A DNA stretch of 23,363 bases, taken from assembly GCA_020025415.1 (NCBI GenBank), contig JAHHSB010000003.1, positions 1 through 23,363 on the forward strand. Direction: 5' to 3'. Source of the stretch: Oscillibacter sp. (GTDB lineage: Bacteria; Bacillota; Clostridia; Oscillospirales; Oscillospiraceae). How positions within the stretch are numbered: the stretch's first letter is position 1; every line of letters starts with the position of its first letter. This document shows, piece by piece, positions 13,379-22,042 of the stretch. The notes beneath the pieces are model-generated. The model had not been told where the DNA came from. It did no database searches and worked only from the letters and a program-made list of their open reading frames with translations. Position numbers and translations under genes: made by a program.

Positions 13379-16300
13379 TCAGTCCTGATACATGGCCTTG
13401 AGCTTGAGCAGGTGCTCGTAGCGGGCCTTGGCGGAAGCCTCGCTCTGGGCAAACAGCTCGGCGGCGCGCTCGGGGAACTCCCGGGTCAGCCGGCTGTAAC
13501 GGGCCTCGTTCATCAAAAACTCCTGATAGCCGCCCTTGGGCTCCTTGGAGTCCAGGGTGAACTTGGCGCCCTCGGCCGCAGGGTTGAAGCGGTACAGGTT
13601 CCAGTAGCCGCAATCCACCGCACGCTTCATCTCGGCCTGGCAGTTTTCCATGCCGCCCTTGATGGAGTGCATCTCGCAGGGAGAATAGCCGATGATCAGA
13701 GAGGGGCCGGGATAGGCCTCAGCCTCAGTGATGGCCTTGAGGGTCTGCGCCGGGTCGGCGCCCATGGCCACCTGGGCCACATAGACATAGCCGTAACTCA
13801 TGGCGATCTCGCCCAGGCTCTTTTTCTTGATGTCCTTACCGGCTGCGGCGAACTGCGCCACCTGGCCGATGTTAGACGCCTTAGAGGCCTGGCCGCCGGT
13901 GTTGGAGTAGACCTCAGTATCGAAGACAAAGACGTTCACGTCCTTGCCGGAGGCCAGCACATGGTCCAGACCGCCGAAGCCGATGTCATAGGCCCAGCCG
14001 TCGCCGCCGAAGATCCACAGGGACTTCTTGGCCAGGTATTCCTTGTCAGCCAGGATGGTCTTGGAGTAGCGGCACTCGGGATCCGCCTGCAGCAGGGGCA
14101 GGAGCTTTGCCACGGCGGCCTTGTTGGCCTCATAGCTGTCCATGGTAGCCAGATACTCCTGGCAGGCGGCCTTCTTCTCGGCGCTCTTGGTCACCTCAGC
14201 CAGTTCTCTGATCTGGTCGGCCAGACGCTCCCGGGTGGCCTGCTGGCCCAGGTACAGGCCCAGGCCGAACTCGGCGTTATCCTCGAACAGGGAGTTGGCC
14301 CAGGCGGGACCGTGGCCGTCCTTGTTGGTGCAATAGGGAGAGGTGGCAGCCGGACCGCCCCAGATGGAGGAGCAGCCGGTGGCGTTGGCAATATACATGT
14401 GGTCGCCGAACAGCTGGGTCACCAGACGGGCATAGCTGGTCTCGGCGCAGCCGGCGCAGGAGCCGGAGAACTCCAGCATGGGCTGCTTGAACTGGCTGCC
14501 CTTAACGGTGTTATCCTGCATATCGGGCTTCTCGGCCACCTTTTCCACGCAGTAGTTGAACACATCCTGCTGTGCCAGCTCGCCCTCCATGGGCACCATG
14601 GCCAGGGCGTCCACCGGGCAGCGGCCCACGCACACGCCGCAGCCCATGCAGTCCAGCGGGGACACGGCCAGAGTGTACTGATACACGCCCTTGCCCTTGC
14701 CTGCCTTCACGTCCACGATCTTGGCGGCAGCGGGGGCATTCTGGGCCTCCTCCGCGGTCAGGGCGTAAGGACGGATGGTGGCATGGGGGCAGACATAGGC
14801 GCAGCTGTTGCACTGGATGCACTTGGTGGCGTCCCAGGTGGGGACCTTCACCGCCACGCCGCGCTTTTCATAAGCGGAGGCGCCCAGCTCAAACTGGCCG
14901 TCCACATGGGGCAGGAAGGCAGAGACAGGCAGGCTGTCACCGTCCATGCGGCCCACAGGATCCAGAATGGTCTTGACCTGGGTGACCAGCTCGGGCTTGC
15001 CGGCCAGCACGGTGGTATCCGCCGCGTCCTGAGCCTGGGCCCAGTCAGCGGGCACGTTGAACTTCTTATAAGCGGTGGCGCCGGCGTCGATGGCCTTGTG
15101 GTTCATATCCACCACGTCCTGCCCCTTCTTCAGGTAGGACTTGGTCGCGGCGTCCTTCATGTAGCCGATGGCCTCCGCCTCGGGCATGACCTTGGCCAGG
15201 GCGAAGAAGGCGGACTGGAGAATGGTGTTGGTCCGCTTGCCCATGCCGATCTCCTTGGCCAGGTCGATGGCGTCGATGGTGTAGACCTGGATATTGTTCT
15301 GGGCGATGTAGCGCTTGGAAGCGGCATCCAGGTGGTGGCTCAGCTCCTCATCGCTCCACTGGCAGTTGATCAGGAAGGTGCCGCCGGGCTTCACGTCCCG
15401 GACGATGGGGAAGCTCTTGGTGATATAGGAGGGCACGTGGCAGGCCACGAAGTCCGCCTTATTAATATAGTAAGAAGACTTGATGGGCTTGTCGCCGAAG
15501 CGCAGGTGGCTAATGGTCACGCCGCCGGTCTTCTTGGAATCATACTGGAAGTACGCCTGGACATACTTGTCGGTGTGGTCGCCGATAATCTTGATGGAGT
15601 TCTTGTTGGCGCCCACGGTGCCGTCGCCGCCCAGGCCCCAGAACTTGCACTCGATGGTGCCGGCGGGAGCCACGGCGGGGGCGTCGGTCTCCTCCAGGCT
15701 GAGGTGGGTGACGTCGTCCACGATGCCGATGGTGAACTGGCGCTTGGGCTCGGCCTTGGTCATCTCCTCATAGACGGCAAAGATGCTCTTGGGCGGGGTG
15801 TCCTTGCTGCCCAGACCATAGCGGCCGCCGATGACGGCCACGTCGGTGCGGCCGGCGTTGGCCAGGGCGGTAACCACGTCCATGTACAAAGGCTCGCCCT
15901 GGGAGCCAGGCTCCTTGGTGCGGTCCAGCACGGCCACGGTCTTAGCGGTGGCGGGGATGGCGTCAAGCAGGTGCTTGGCGGAGAAGGGCCGGTACAGCCG
16001 CACCTTCACCAGGCCCACCTTCTGGCCGTGGGCGTTGAGGTAATCGATGACCTCCTCGGTCACGTCGCACACGGAGCCCATGGCCACGATAACCCGGTCG
16101 GCGTCGGGCGCGCCGTAGTAATTGAAGAGCTGATAGTCGGTACCCAGCTTCTCGTTGATCTTGTGCATATACTTCTCCACCACGGCGGGCAGGGCGTCGT
16201 AGTAGGCATTGCAGGCCTCCCGATGCTGGAAGAAGATGTCGCCGTTTTCGTGGGAGCCGCGCATATTGGGCCGCTCGGGATTCAGGGCGTGCTTGCGGAA

Positions 16301-16906
16301 GGCTGCCACGGCCTCCATGTTGCACATCTCCTTAAGATCCTCATAGTCCCACGCAGCCACCTTCTGCACCTCGTGGGAGGTGCGGAAGCCGTCAAAGAAG
16401 TTGATGAAGGGGACCCGTCCCTCGATGGCGGCCAGATGGGCCACGGGCGCCAGATCCATAATCTCCTGAGGATCGTTCTCGCAGAGCATGGCAAAGCCGG
16501 TCTGGCGGCAGGCCATGACGTCGGAATGATCGCCGAAGATGTTCAGCGCGTGGGTGGACACGGTCCGGGCGGACACGTGGAACACCGCAGGCAGCAGCTC
16601 GCCGGCGATCTTATACATATTGGGGATCATCAGCAGCAGGCCCTGAGACGCAGTGTAGGTCGCAGTCAGCGCGGCAGTGGTCAAAGAGCCGTGGACCGTG
16701 CCGGACGCACCGGCTTCAGACTGCATCTCGCACACTTTGACCTGAGTGCCGAAGATATTTTTCTGTCCGCCGGCGGACCACTGGTCCACCAGGTCTGCCA
16801 TGGGGGAAGACGGGGTGATGGGATAGATGCCCGCCACTTCGGTAAACGCGTAGGACACATAGGCCGCAGCGTTATTGCCGTCCATGGACTTGAACTTCCT
16901 TGCCAT
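13379..16906 (-). CDS. nifJ: Pyruvate:ferredoxin (flavodoxin) oxidoreductase
   Basis: This 1175-residue single chain is the full length of homodimeric PFOR. The N-terminal domain has AGIYPITPSSPMADLVDQW, which binds pyruvate and the TPP amino-pyrimidine region. A CoA-binding middle domain follows. Two [4Fe-4S] ferredoxin motifs occur at about residues 695-710 (CIQCNSCAYVCP) and 755-770 (CMGCGVCVGRCP). The C-terminal TPP domain has CAGC near 815 for a third cluster, GDGWAYDIGFGG near 968 and NTGGQASKAS near 1005. It oxidises pyruvate with CoA to acetyl-CoA and CO2, passing electrons to ferredoxin or flavodoxin in the anaerobic cytoplasm. AGGAGGTAACGAT precedes ATG 16906. It is a monocistronic unit with a consensus promoter (17063-17091), a roughly 150-base structured leader and its own terminator. 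Confidence 0.98.
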   Translation of the reverse strand: MARKFKSMDGNNAAAYVSYAFTEVAGIYPITPSSPMADLVDQWSAGGQKNIFGTQVKVCEMQSEAGASGTVHGSLTTAALTATYTASQGLLLMIPNMYKIAGELLPAVFHVSARTVSTHALNIFGDHSDVMACRQTGFAMLCENDPQEIMDLAPVAHLAAIEGRVPFINFFDGFRTSHEVQKVAAWDYEDLKEMCNMEAVAAFRKHALNPERPNMRGSHENGDIFFQHREACNAYYDALPAVVEKYMHKINEKLGTDYQLFNYYGAPDADRVIVAMGSVCDVTEEVIDYLNAHGQKVGLVKVRLYRPFSAKHLLDAIPATAKTVAVLDRTKEPGSQGEPLYMDVVTALANAGRTDVAVIGGRYGLGSKDTPPKSIFAVYEEMTKAEPKRQFTIGIVDDVTHLSLEETDAPAVAPAGTIECKFWGLGGDGTVGANKNSIKIIGDHTDKYVQAYFQYDSKKTGGVTISHLRFGDKPIKSSYYINKADFVACHVPSYITKSFPIVRDVKPGGTFLINCQWSDEELSHHLDAASKRYIAQNNIQVYTIDAIDLAKEIGMGKRTNTILQSAFFALAKVMPEAEAIGYMKDAATKSYLKKGQDVVDMNHKAIDAGATAYKKFNVPADWAQAQDAADTTVLAGKPELVTQVKTILDPVGRMDGDSLPVSAFLPHVDGQFELGASAYEKRGVAVKVPTWDATKCIQCNSCAYVCPHATIRPYALTAEEAQNAPAAAKIVDVKAGKGKGVYQYTLAVSPLDCMGCGVCVGRCPVDALAMVPMEGELAQQDVFNYCVEKVAEKPDMQDNTVKGSQFKQPMLEFSGSCAGCAETSYARLVTQLFGDHMYIANATGCSSIWGGPAATSPYCTNKDGHGPAWANSLFEDNAEFGLGLYLGQQATRERLADQIRELAEVTKSAEKKAACQEYLATMDSYEANKAAVAKLLPLLQADPECRYSKTILADKEYLAKKSLWIFGGDGWAYDIGFGGLDHVLASGKDVNVFVFDTEVYSNTGGQASKASNIGQVAQFAAAGKDIKKKSLGEIAMSYGYVYVAQVAMGADPAQTLKAITEAEAYPGPSLIIGYSPCEMHSIKGGMENCQAEMKRAVDCGYWNLYRFNPAAEGAKFTLDSKEPKGGYQEFLMNEARYSRLTREFPERAAELFAQSEASAKARYEHLLKLKAMYQD

Positions 16907-16955
16907 ATCGTTACCTCCTGTTTGTTGCTGCCCGCAGCAGCTTGTTCACTCCTGC

Positions 16956-17048
16956 ATTGCGAAGCCTTCCGGGCCGAAGGGGCCGGACCGGCGCGCCCGT
17001 GGGCAAACCCGCGGTTTCCGGGAATCGGGTGTTTCCCTTTTTCGCAAT
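16956..17048 (-). other. Structured 5' leader of nifJ
   Basis: On the minus strand ATTGCGAA (17048-17041) can pair with TTCGCAAT (16963-16956), enclosing 77 bases. Inside are further local stems: GGGAA/TTCCC, GGG-TTTG-CCC and GG/CC-rich pairs near CCGGTCCGGCCCC. A second hairpin GCTGC/GCAGC sits between this domain and the AGGAGGT ribosome site. This looks like a folded control element, but no known riboswitch class was recognised. Confidence 0.35.
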
Positions 17049-17062
17049 TTGTGTTATGTTTT

Positions 17063-17091
17063 ATTATAGACTGGATTTTTTGCCTTGGCAA
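17063..17091 (-). promoter_or_regulatory. Promoter of nifJ
   Basis: On the minus strand, TTGCCA (17086-17091) and TATAAT (17063-17068) are 17 bases apart. The palindrome TTGCC-TT-GGCAA (17080-17091) covers the -35 box and is a possible repressor site. Transcription should start near 17056, giving a leader of about 150 bases. Confidence 0.8.
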
Positions 17092-17176
17092 TCGGAAAAC
17101 AGCTTATTTGCGGCTGTGCGGTAACGATTGCCTCTGTCAAATTGACTAAAAACTGAAACGGTAAGGGGATGGGATC

Positions 17177-18694
17177 ATGGTGATCACGGTCCGCTCGCTG
17201 GGGCTTTCGGGTCTGGCGGGCTATGAGGTCTCGGCGGAGTGTTTTCTCTCCGGCGGGCTGCCGGCCTTTGACATCGTGGGCCTGCCCGACGCCGCCGTGC
17301 GGGAGGCACGGGAGCGGGTCCGGGCGGCTATCAAAAACTGCGGGGCCAAGTTCCCCGTCTCCCGGATCACGGTGAATCTGGCGCCGGCAGGCAAGAAAAA
17401 GGAGGGCACGGTCTACGACCTGCCCATCTTCGTGGGCATTCTGGCCGCCGGGGAGGCCCTGCCCCCGCCGCCGCCGGATGCGGCCTTTTTGGGCGAGCTG
17501 TCCCTCACCGGCGCGGTGCGGGGGATCGCTGGCGTGCTGCCCATGGCCATGGCCGCCCGGGCCGCGGGCATCCGGCAGCTATTCGTCCCGGCGGAAAACG
17601 CCGCCGAGGCCACCCTGGCCGGGGGACTGACGGTCTATCCCGTGCCGGATGTGGCGGCCCTGACAGCCCATCTCAAAGGAGAGGCGCTCCTCTCCCCCGC
17701 CCCGGTATGGACGCCGGATGAGGACGACGCTCCCCTGCCCGACTTCCAGGACGTGATGGGTCAGGAGAACGTGAAGCGGGCACTGGAGGTGGCCGCCGCC
17801 GGCGGGCACAATATTCTGCTCATCGGCTCCCCCGGTGCGGGCAAGTCCATGCTGGCCCGGCGCCTGCCCTCCATCCTGCCGGACATGACCCGGGCGGAGG
17901 CGCTGGAGGCCTCGGCCATCTGGTCGGTGGCCGGGCTTTCCGACCACGCCCATCCCCTGCTGACCCGCCGGCCCTTCCGCGCGCCCCATCACACCGCCTC
18001 CGCCGCCTCCCTGGCCGGGGGCGGCCCGGCCTTGCGCCCCGGGGAGATTTCCCTGGCCCACAATGGGGTTCTCTTTTTGGACGAGCTGCCGGAGTTCCGC
18101 CGGGACGTGCTGGAAGCCCTGCGCCAGCCCCTGGAGGATGGGGAGGTCACCGTGGCCCGGGCCGGGGGCACGCTGCACCTGCCTGCCCGGTTCCAGCTGG
18201 TATGCGCCATGAACCCCTGCCGCTGCGGCTGGCGGGGGCACCCTTCAGGCAAATGCACCTGCTCGGCCCGGGACGCCGAGCGCTATGTGGAGAAGATCTC
18301 CGGCCCCATGCTGGACCGCATCGATCTGCACGTCAATGTCCCGTCGGTGGAGTACGAGGCCATGCGCCGCCGGGAGACGCCGGAGCCCTCCGCCGCCATC
18401 CGCGCCCGGGTGGCGGCCGCCCGGCAGCGGCAGCTGGAGCGCCTGGCGGGCAGCGGCATCAGCTGCAACGCCCACATGACGGCACCCATGCTCTCGGAGT
18501 TTTGCTCCCTGGATGCCAAGGGCGAGGCACTGATGAAAAGCGCCTTTGCGCGCATGGGCCTCACCGCCCGCTCCCACGACCGGATCCTGCGGGTGGCCCG
18601 CACCATCGCCGACCTGGACGGGGCTGACCGGATCGCCCCCCAGCACTTAGCGGAAGCTATCCAGTATCGCAACACGGAAATTCTCCGGGGCTGA
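17177..18694 (+). CDS. yifB: YifB/ComM family Mg-chelatase-like AAA protein
   Basis: The 505-residue product has the family's three parts. The N-terminal Lon-protease-like ChlI domain (about 1-170) has FDIVGLPDAAVREARERVRA and TVNLAPAGKKKEGTVYDLPI. An AAA module has Walker A GSPGAGKSML (217-226) and Walker B VLFLDELPEF (Asp302, Glu303), with NPCRCGWRG and CTC cysteines nearby that may bind zinc. The C-terminal helical domain has RSHDRILRVARTIADLDG. ComM, the studied relative, is a hexameric DNA helicase that aids branch migration in natural transformation. In clostridia the role is not established. ATG 17177 follows AAGGGGATGGG. It is divergent from nifJ across 270 bases; no clear plus-strand promoter was found there. 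A promoter for thiI follows at its end. Confidence 0.93.
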   Translation: MVITVRSLGLSGLAGYEVSAECFLSGGLPAFDIVGLPDAAVREARERVRAAIKNCGAKFPVSRITVNLAPAGKKKEGTVYDLPIFVGILAAGEALPPPPPDAAFLGELSLTGAVRGIAGVLPMAMAARAAGIRQLFVPAENAAEATLAGGLTVYPVPDVAALTAHLKGEALLSPAPVWTPDEDDAPLPDFQDVMGQENVKRALEVAAAGGHNILLIGSPGAGKSMLARRLPSILPDMTRAEALEASAIWSVAGLSDHAHPLLTRRPFRAPHHTASAASLAGGGPALRPGEISLAHNGVLFLDELPEFRRDVLEALRQPLEDGEVTVARAGGTLHLPARFQLVCAMNPCRCGWRGHPSGKCTCSARDAERYVEKISGPMLDRIDLHVNVPSVEYEAMRRRETPEPSAAIRARVAAARQRQLERLAGSGISCNAHMTAPMLSEFCSLDAKGEALMKSAFARMGLTARSHDRILRVARTIADLDGADRIAPQHLAEAIQYRNTEILRG

Positions 18695-18716
18695 AAGAAA
18701 TTGAGGCAGATTTTTC

Positions 18717-18745
18717 TTCCCGCAGCGTAGCTTCTGCGATATAAT
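18717..18745 (+). promoter_or_regulatory. thiI: Likely promoter of the thiI operon
   Basis: A perfect TATAAT (18740-18745) sits 17 bases after a weak -35 TTCCCG (18717-18722), about 85 bases before thiI. CGCAG-N8-CTGCG (18721-18738) fills the spacer and might bind a regulator or compensate for the poor -35. The leader then has a 7-bp stem CCCCGGC-CCC-GCCGGGG (18764-18780) without a T run. Confidence 0.5.
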
Positions 18746-18829
18746 AAGAGTTCAGGATTCCGCCCCCGGCCCCGCCGGGGCAGCGGCGCCCATTTCTGAT
18801 TACACTATCACACCGTTCGGAGGTTTTCT

Positions 18830-20056
18830 ATGTCAGCTTTTGTCACGCAGCGAGAATTTGTTCCCGGCGAGCTTTTTCTGCTCAAACTGGGCGAGGTGGT
18901 TTTAAAGGGGCTTAACCGCAAGCGCTTTGAGGATAAGCTCCTGGGCAATGTCCGGCGGCGGCTGCGCCCGATCGGCAACTTCGCCGTCTCCGTCCGCCAG
19001 AGCACCATCTATGTGGAGCCCCAGGACGAGGATTGCGACCTGGAGGCGGCGTTCACCGCCTGCCGCCAGATCTTCGGCGTGGTGGCAGTGGCCCAGGCCA
19101 TGCCCTGCCCCAAGTCGGTGGAGGCCATCGCCGAAGCTGCCGGCAGCTATCTCTCCGGCGAGCTCACCGCCGCCCGCAGCTTCAAGGTGGAGTCCAAGCG
19201 GGCGGACAAGAGCTTCCCCCTCACTTCCATTCAGATCTCCCAGGAGGTGGGCGGCCTGCTGGCTGACTCCTATCCCCATCTGAAGGTGGACCTCCACCGT
19301 CCGGATCTGGTCGTGTATGTGGAGATCCGGGAGCGGGCAGCCTATGTCCATGCCCCCTCCGTCCCCGGTGCGGGCGGCCTGCCCGTGGGCACCGGCGGCA
19401 CCGCCGTATCCCTGCTCTCCGGCGGCATTGACAGCCCGGTATCCTCCTGGATGATGGCCCGGCGGGGCGCGGAGCTGGAGATGCTCCACTTTGTCTCCCC
19501 GCCCTACACCTCTCCCCAGGCCCGGGAGAAAGTCATTCAGCTGGCCCGGGAGCTGACTGCCTGGACCGGGCGGCTGCGGGTCCACATCGTGCCCTTCACG
19601 GAGATCCAGGAGGAAATCCGCCGCCAGTGCCCTGAGGAATATTTCACCCTCATCATGCGCCGCTTCATGATGCGCATCGCCCAGCGGGCCGCCCGGAAAG
19701 TGGGCGCCCACGCCCTGGTCACCGGCGAGTCGTTGGGCCAGGTGGCCAGCCAGACCATGCTGGCCCTGGGCGTAACGGAGGACGTCACCTCGCTGCCGGT
19801 GCTGCGGCCCCTGATCGGCATGGACAAGGTGGAAATCATCCGCTTATCCCGGGAGATCGGCACCTATGAGACCTCCATCCTCCCCTATGAGGATTGCTGC
19901 ACCGTCTTTACCCCCCGCCATCCCTGCACCCGTCCCCGGGTAGAGGACGTGCGGGAGGCCGAGGCGGCCCTGGACGTGGAAGCCCTGATTGAAAAGGCCC
20001 TGGCGGGGGTGGAGACCGTAACGGTCCGCTATGACCCCGCCGGGAGCCTGGATTGA
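18830..20056 (+). CDS. thiI: tRNA 4-thiouridine synthetase ThiI
   Basis: The 408-residue protein has an N-terminal ferredoxin-like and THUMP region (about 10-170) for tRNA binding and a PP-loop adenylation domain with SLLSGGIDSPVSSWMM (SGGIDS at 197-202). Later motifs LVTGESLGQVASQ and YEDCCTVFTPRHPCTRP (Cys356, Cys357) are conserved. It activates uridine 8 of tRNA with ATP for sulfur insertion and can also serve thiamine thiazole synthesis. It ends where the rhodanese domain of E. coli ThiI would begin, as is common in Firmicutes, so a cysteine desulfurase must supply sulfur directly or via another carrier. No desulfurase gene is beside it. ATG 18830 follows GGAGG by seven bases. It leads an operon with cinA (18-base gap). 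Confidence 0.96.
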   Translation: MSAFVTQREFVPGELFLLKLGEVVLKGLNRKRFEDKLLGNVRRRLRPIGNFAVSVRQSTIYVEPQDEDCDLEAAFTACRQIFGVVAVAQAMPCPKSVEAIAEAAGSYLSGELTAARSFKVESKRADKSFPLTSIQISQEVGGLLADSYPHLKVDLHRPDLVVYVEIRERAAYVHAPSVPGAGGLPVGTGGTAVSLLSGGIDSPVSSWMMARRGAELEMLHFVSPPYTSPQAREKVIQLARELTAWTGRLRVHIVPFTEIQEEIRRQCPEEYFTLIMRRFMMRIAQRAARKVGAHALVTGESLGQVASQTMLALGVTEDVTSLPVLRPLIGMDKVEIIRLSREIGTYETSILPYEDCCTVFTPRHPCTRPRVEDVREAEAALDVEALIEKALAGVETVTVRYDPAGSLD

Positions 20057-20074
20057 CGGAAAGAAGGTCCTGTG

Positions 20075-21373
20075 ATGGAACAGCCCTGCGCTGAACTCAT
20101 CGCCGTGGGCACGGAGCTGCTGCTGGGCAGCATCGCCAATACCGACGCGCAGTTCCTCTCCCGGGAGCTGGCGGGCCTGGGCATCGGCGTGGAGCGCCAC
20201 ACGGCGGTGGGTGACGATCCCCAGCAGCTCCGGGAGGCGGTGGAAGCCGCCCGCGCCCGGACGCCCATCCTCATCACCACCGGCGGCCTGGGCCCCACCT
20301 TTGACGATTTGACCAAGCAGGTGGTCTGCCGGGTCTTTGACCTGCCCCTTACCCAGCACCTCGAGGTGCTGGAGACCATCCGGAGCATTTACCGGGATAT
20401 TCTCCACCGCCCCATGTCGGAGAACGACCGGCTCCAGGCCCTGCTGCCGGAAGGGGCGGAGATCTTCCCCAACCACGCCGGCACCGCCCCGGGCTTTGCC
20501 TTCTGCAGCGGCGGTGTCCATGTGCTGATGCTCCCCGGCCCACCGGAGGAATGCCGCTCCGTCTGGGCCCATGGCGCCCGGGACTACCTCCGCCGCCTGT
20601 CCCCAGGGGTCATCCGTTCCCGGAACATCATGAGCTTTGGTATGGGGGAGTCGGCAGTGGAGTTTCTGCTCCACGAAAAGATGTGCCGCATGGTCAACCC
20701 CAGCCTGGCCACCTACGCCAAGCCGTCGGAGGTCTGCCTGCGGGCCACGGCCCGGGCCGACACGGCCGAAGAGGCGGATGCCCTTTTGAACCCGGTAGAA
20801 GCGGAGGTGCGCGCGGCCCTGGGCGACCTTGTCTACGGCGTGGACGTCTCCGGCCTGGCGGAGCTGTGCCTGCAGCGGCTCAAAGAGCGGGGGCTGACCC
20901 TGGCCTGTGCCGAATCCTGCACCGGCGGGCTCATCGCCCAGCGCATCACCGCCCTGCCCGGCGCCTCAGCGGTGTTCCGGGGCGGGGTGGTGTCCTACTG
21001 GTCATCGGTGAAAGCCGGCGTGCTGGGGGTAGACCCCGCCCTGCTGGAAACCCACGGTGCCGTCTCCGCCCCGGTTGCGGAGGCCATGGCCCGGGGCGCC
21101 CGGATGATCACAGGGGCCGAGCTGGCCGTGTCCGTCACCGGCGTGGCCGGGCCGGACAGCGACGAGCGGGGCAACCCCGTGGGCCGGGTCTTCGTGGCCC
21201 TGGCCGACGAGAGCGGCGGCGTGTACTGCCGCCATTTGGAGCTGGGCAGCCGCAGCCGGGAGCTGATCCGGGACGAGGCAGCCAACCACGCTCTGGACCT
21301 GCTGCGCCGCCATCTGGACGGCCTGCCCATGGCCCTCACGGTACCGGATGACAAGAAAGGAAACCAATATTAA
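20075..21373 (+). CDS. cinA: CinA, NMN deamidase / ADP-ribose pyrophosphatase family
   Basis: This 432-residue product has both CinA domains. The N-terminal MoCF-type domain (about 1-170) has AVGTELLLGSIANTDAQFLS and TTGGLGPTFDDLTKQ. The C-terminal PncC amidase domain (about 265-420) has CAESCTGGLIAQRI with catalytic Ser281, GVVSYWSSVKAGVLGV and SVTGVAGPDSDERGNPVG. Family members hydrolyse ADP-ribose and deamidate nicotinamide mononucleotide, recycling damaged or spent pyridine nucleotides. The competence link in its name comes from being co-induced with recA elsewhere; recA is not adjacent here. GTG 20072 is next to ATG 20075. ATG is preferred because AAGAAGG (20061-20067) then has a seven-base spacing. 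The stop TAA directly abuts the ATG of gph, so translation is coupled. Confidence 0.95.
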   Translation: MEQPCAELIAVGTELLLGSIANTDAQFLSRELAGLGIGVERHTAVGDDPQQLREAVEAARARTPILITTGGLGPTFDDLTKQVVCRVFDLPLTQHLEVLETIRSIYRDILHRPMSENDRLQALLPEGAEIFPNHAGTAPGFAFCSGGVHVLMLPGPPEECRSVWAHGARDYLRRLSPGVIRSRNIMSFGMGESAVEFLLHEKMCRMVNPSLATYAKPSEVCLRATARADTAEEADALLNPVEAEVRAALGDLVYGVDVSGLAELCLQRLKERGLTLACAESCTGGLIAQRITALPGASAVFRGGVVSYWSSVKAGVLGVDPALLETHGAVSAPVAEAMARGARMITGAELAVSVTGVAGPDSDERGNPVGRVFVALADESGGVYCRHLELGSRSRELIRDEAANHALDLLRRHLDGLPMALTVPDDKKGNQY

Positions 21374-22042
21374 ATGTATCAAACCGTGATTTTTGATTTG
21401 GATGGGACGCTGCTCTACACCCTGGACGATCTGGCCGCCGCGGTGAACCATGCCCTGGCCACCCACGGCTATCCCCTGCGGGAGCGGGGGGAGGTCCGCC
21501 GTTTCCTGGGCCGGGGCATCCGCAACCTGATGGAGCGTTCCGTGCCCGAGGGCGTAGAGGGTGAGGCCTTTGAGGCTGCTTTCACCACCTTTCGGGAGTA
21601 CTATCAGCTCCACAGCCTGGACCACACCCGCCCCTACGAGGGCATTCCTGAACTGCTGGACACCCTGGGCCGGGAGAATGTCCGCTGCGCCATCGTGTCC
21701 AACAAGGTGGACAGTGCCGTGCAGCCCCTGTGCCAGCGGTATTTCGACGGGCAGGTGGCCCTGGCGGTAGGCGAGCGGCCGGGGGTGCGGAAAAAGCCCG
21801 CCCCCGACGCAGTGGAGGCCGCCCTATCCCAGCTGGGCGCCGACACGGCGAGTGCCGTCTATGTGGGCGACTCGGAAGTGGATTTCCAGACCGCGGTAAA
21901 CGCGGGCCTGCCCTGCATCCTGGTCAGCTGGGGCTATCGGGACCGATCGGAGCTGGAGGCTCTGGGCGCGCCCATTGCCGGCACGCCGACGGAGCTGCTG
22001 CAATTGCTGCGGGGCTGCATGTCAGATAGGAGTATGTCATGA
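21374..22042 (+). CDS. gph: HAD hydrolase, phosphoglycolate phosphatase-like
   Basis: The 222-residue protein is a HAD subfamily IA phosphatase. Motif I is FDLDGTL with nucleophile Asp8 and acid Asp10, motif II is IVSNK, motif III is the Lys in KKPAPDAVE, and motif IV is VYVGDSEVDFQTAVNAGLP. A helical cap (about 15-80) includes FLGRGIRNLMERS, similar to Gph enzymes that remove 2-phosphoglycolate made during DNA repair or side reactions. Related PpaX-type pyrophosphatases look alike, so the substrate is only likely. The ATG immediately follows the cinA TAA, with AAAGGA inside the cinA end as ribosome site. The stop overlaps the next start by four bases (ATGA at 22039-22042). Confidence 0.88.
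   Translation: MYQTVIFDLDGTLLYTLDDLAAAVNHALATHGYPLRERGEVRRFLGRGIRNLMERSVPEGVEGEAFEAAFTTFREYYQLHSLDHTRPYEGIPELLDTLGRENVRCAIVSNKVDSAVQPLCQRYFDGQVALAVGERPGVRKKPAPDAVEAALSQLGADTASAVYVGDSEVDFQTAVNAGLPCILVSWGYRDRSELEALGAPIAGTPTELLQLLRGCMSDRSMS

Noticed and set aside
13289..17149. Open plus-strand frame of 1286 codons antisense to nifJ
   Set aside because: It is an artefact of high GC and codon bias opposite nifJ. It lacks a ribosome site, is made of low-complexity Gly/Ala/Leu/His sequence and runs through the nifJ terminator and leader.
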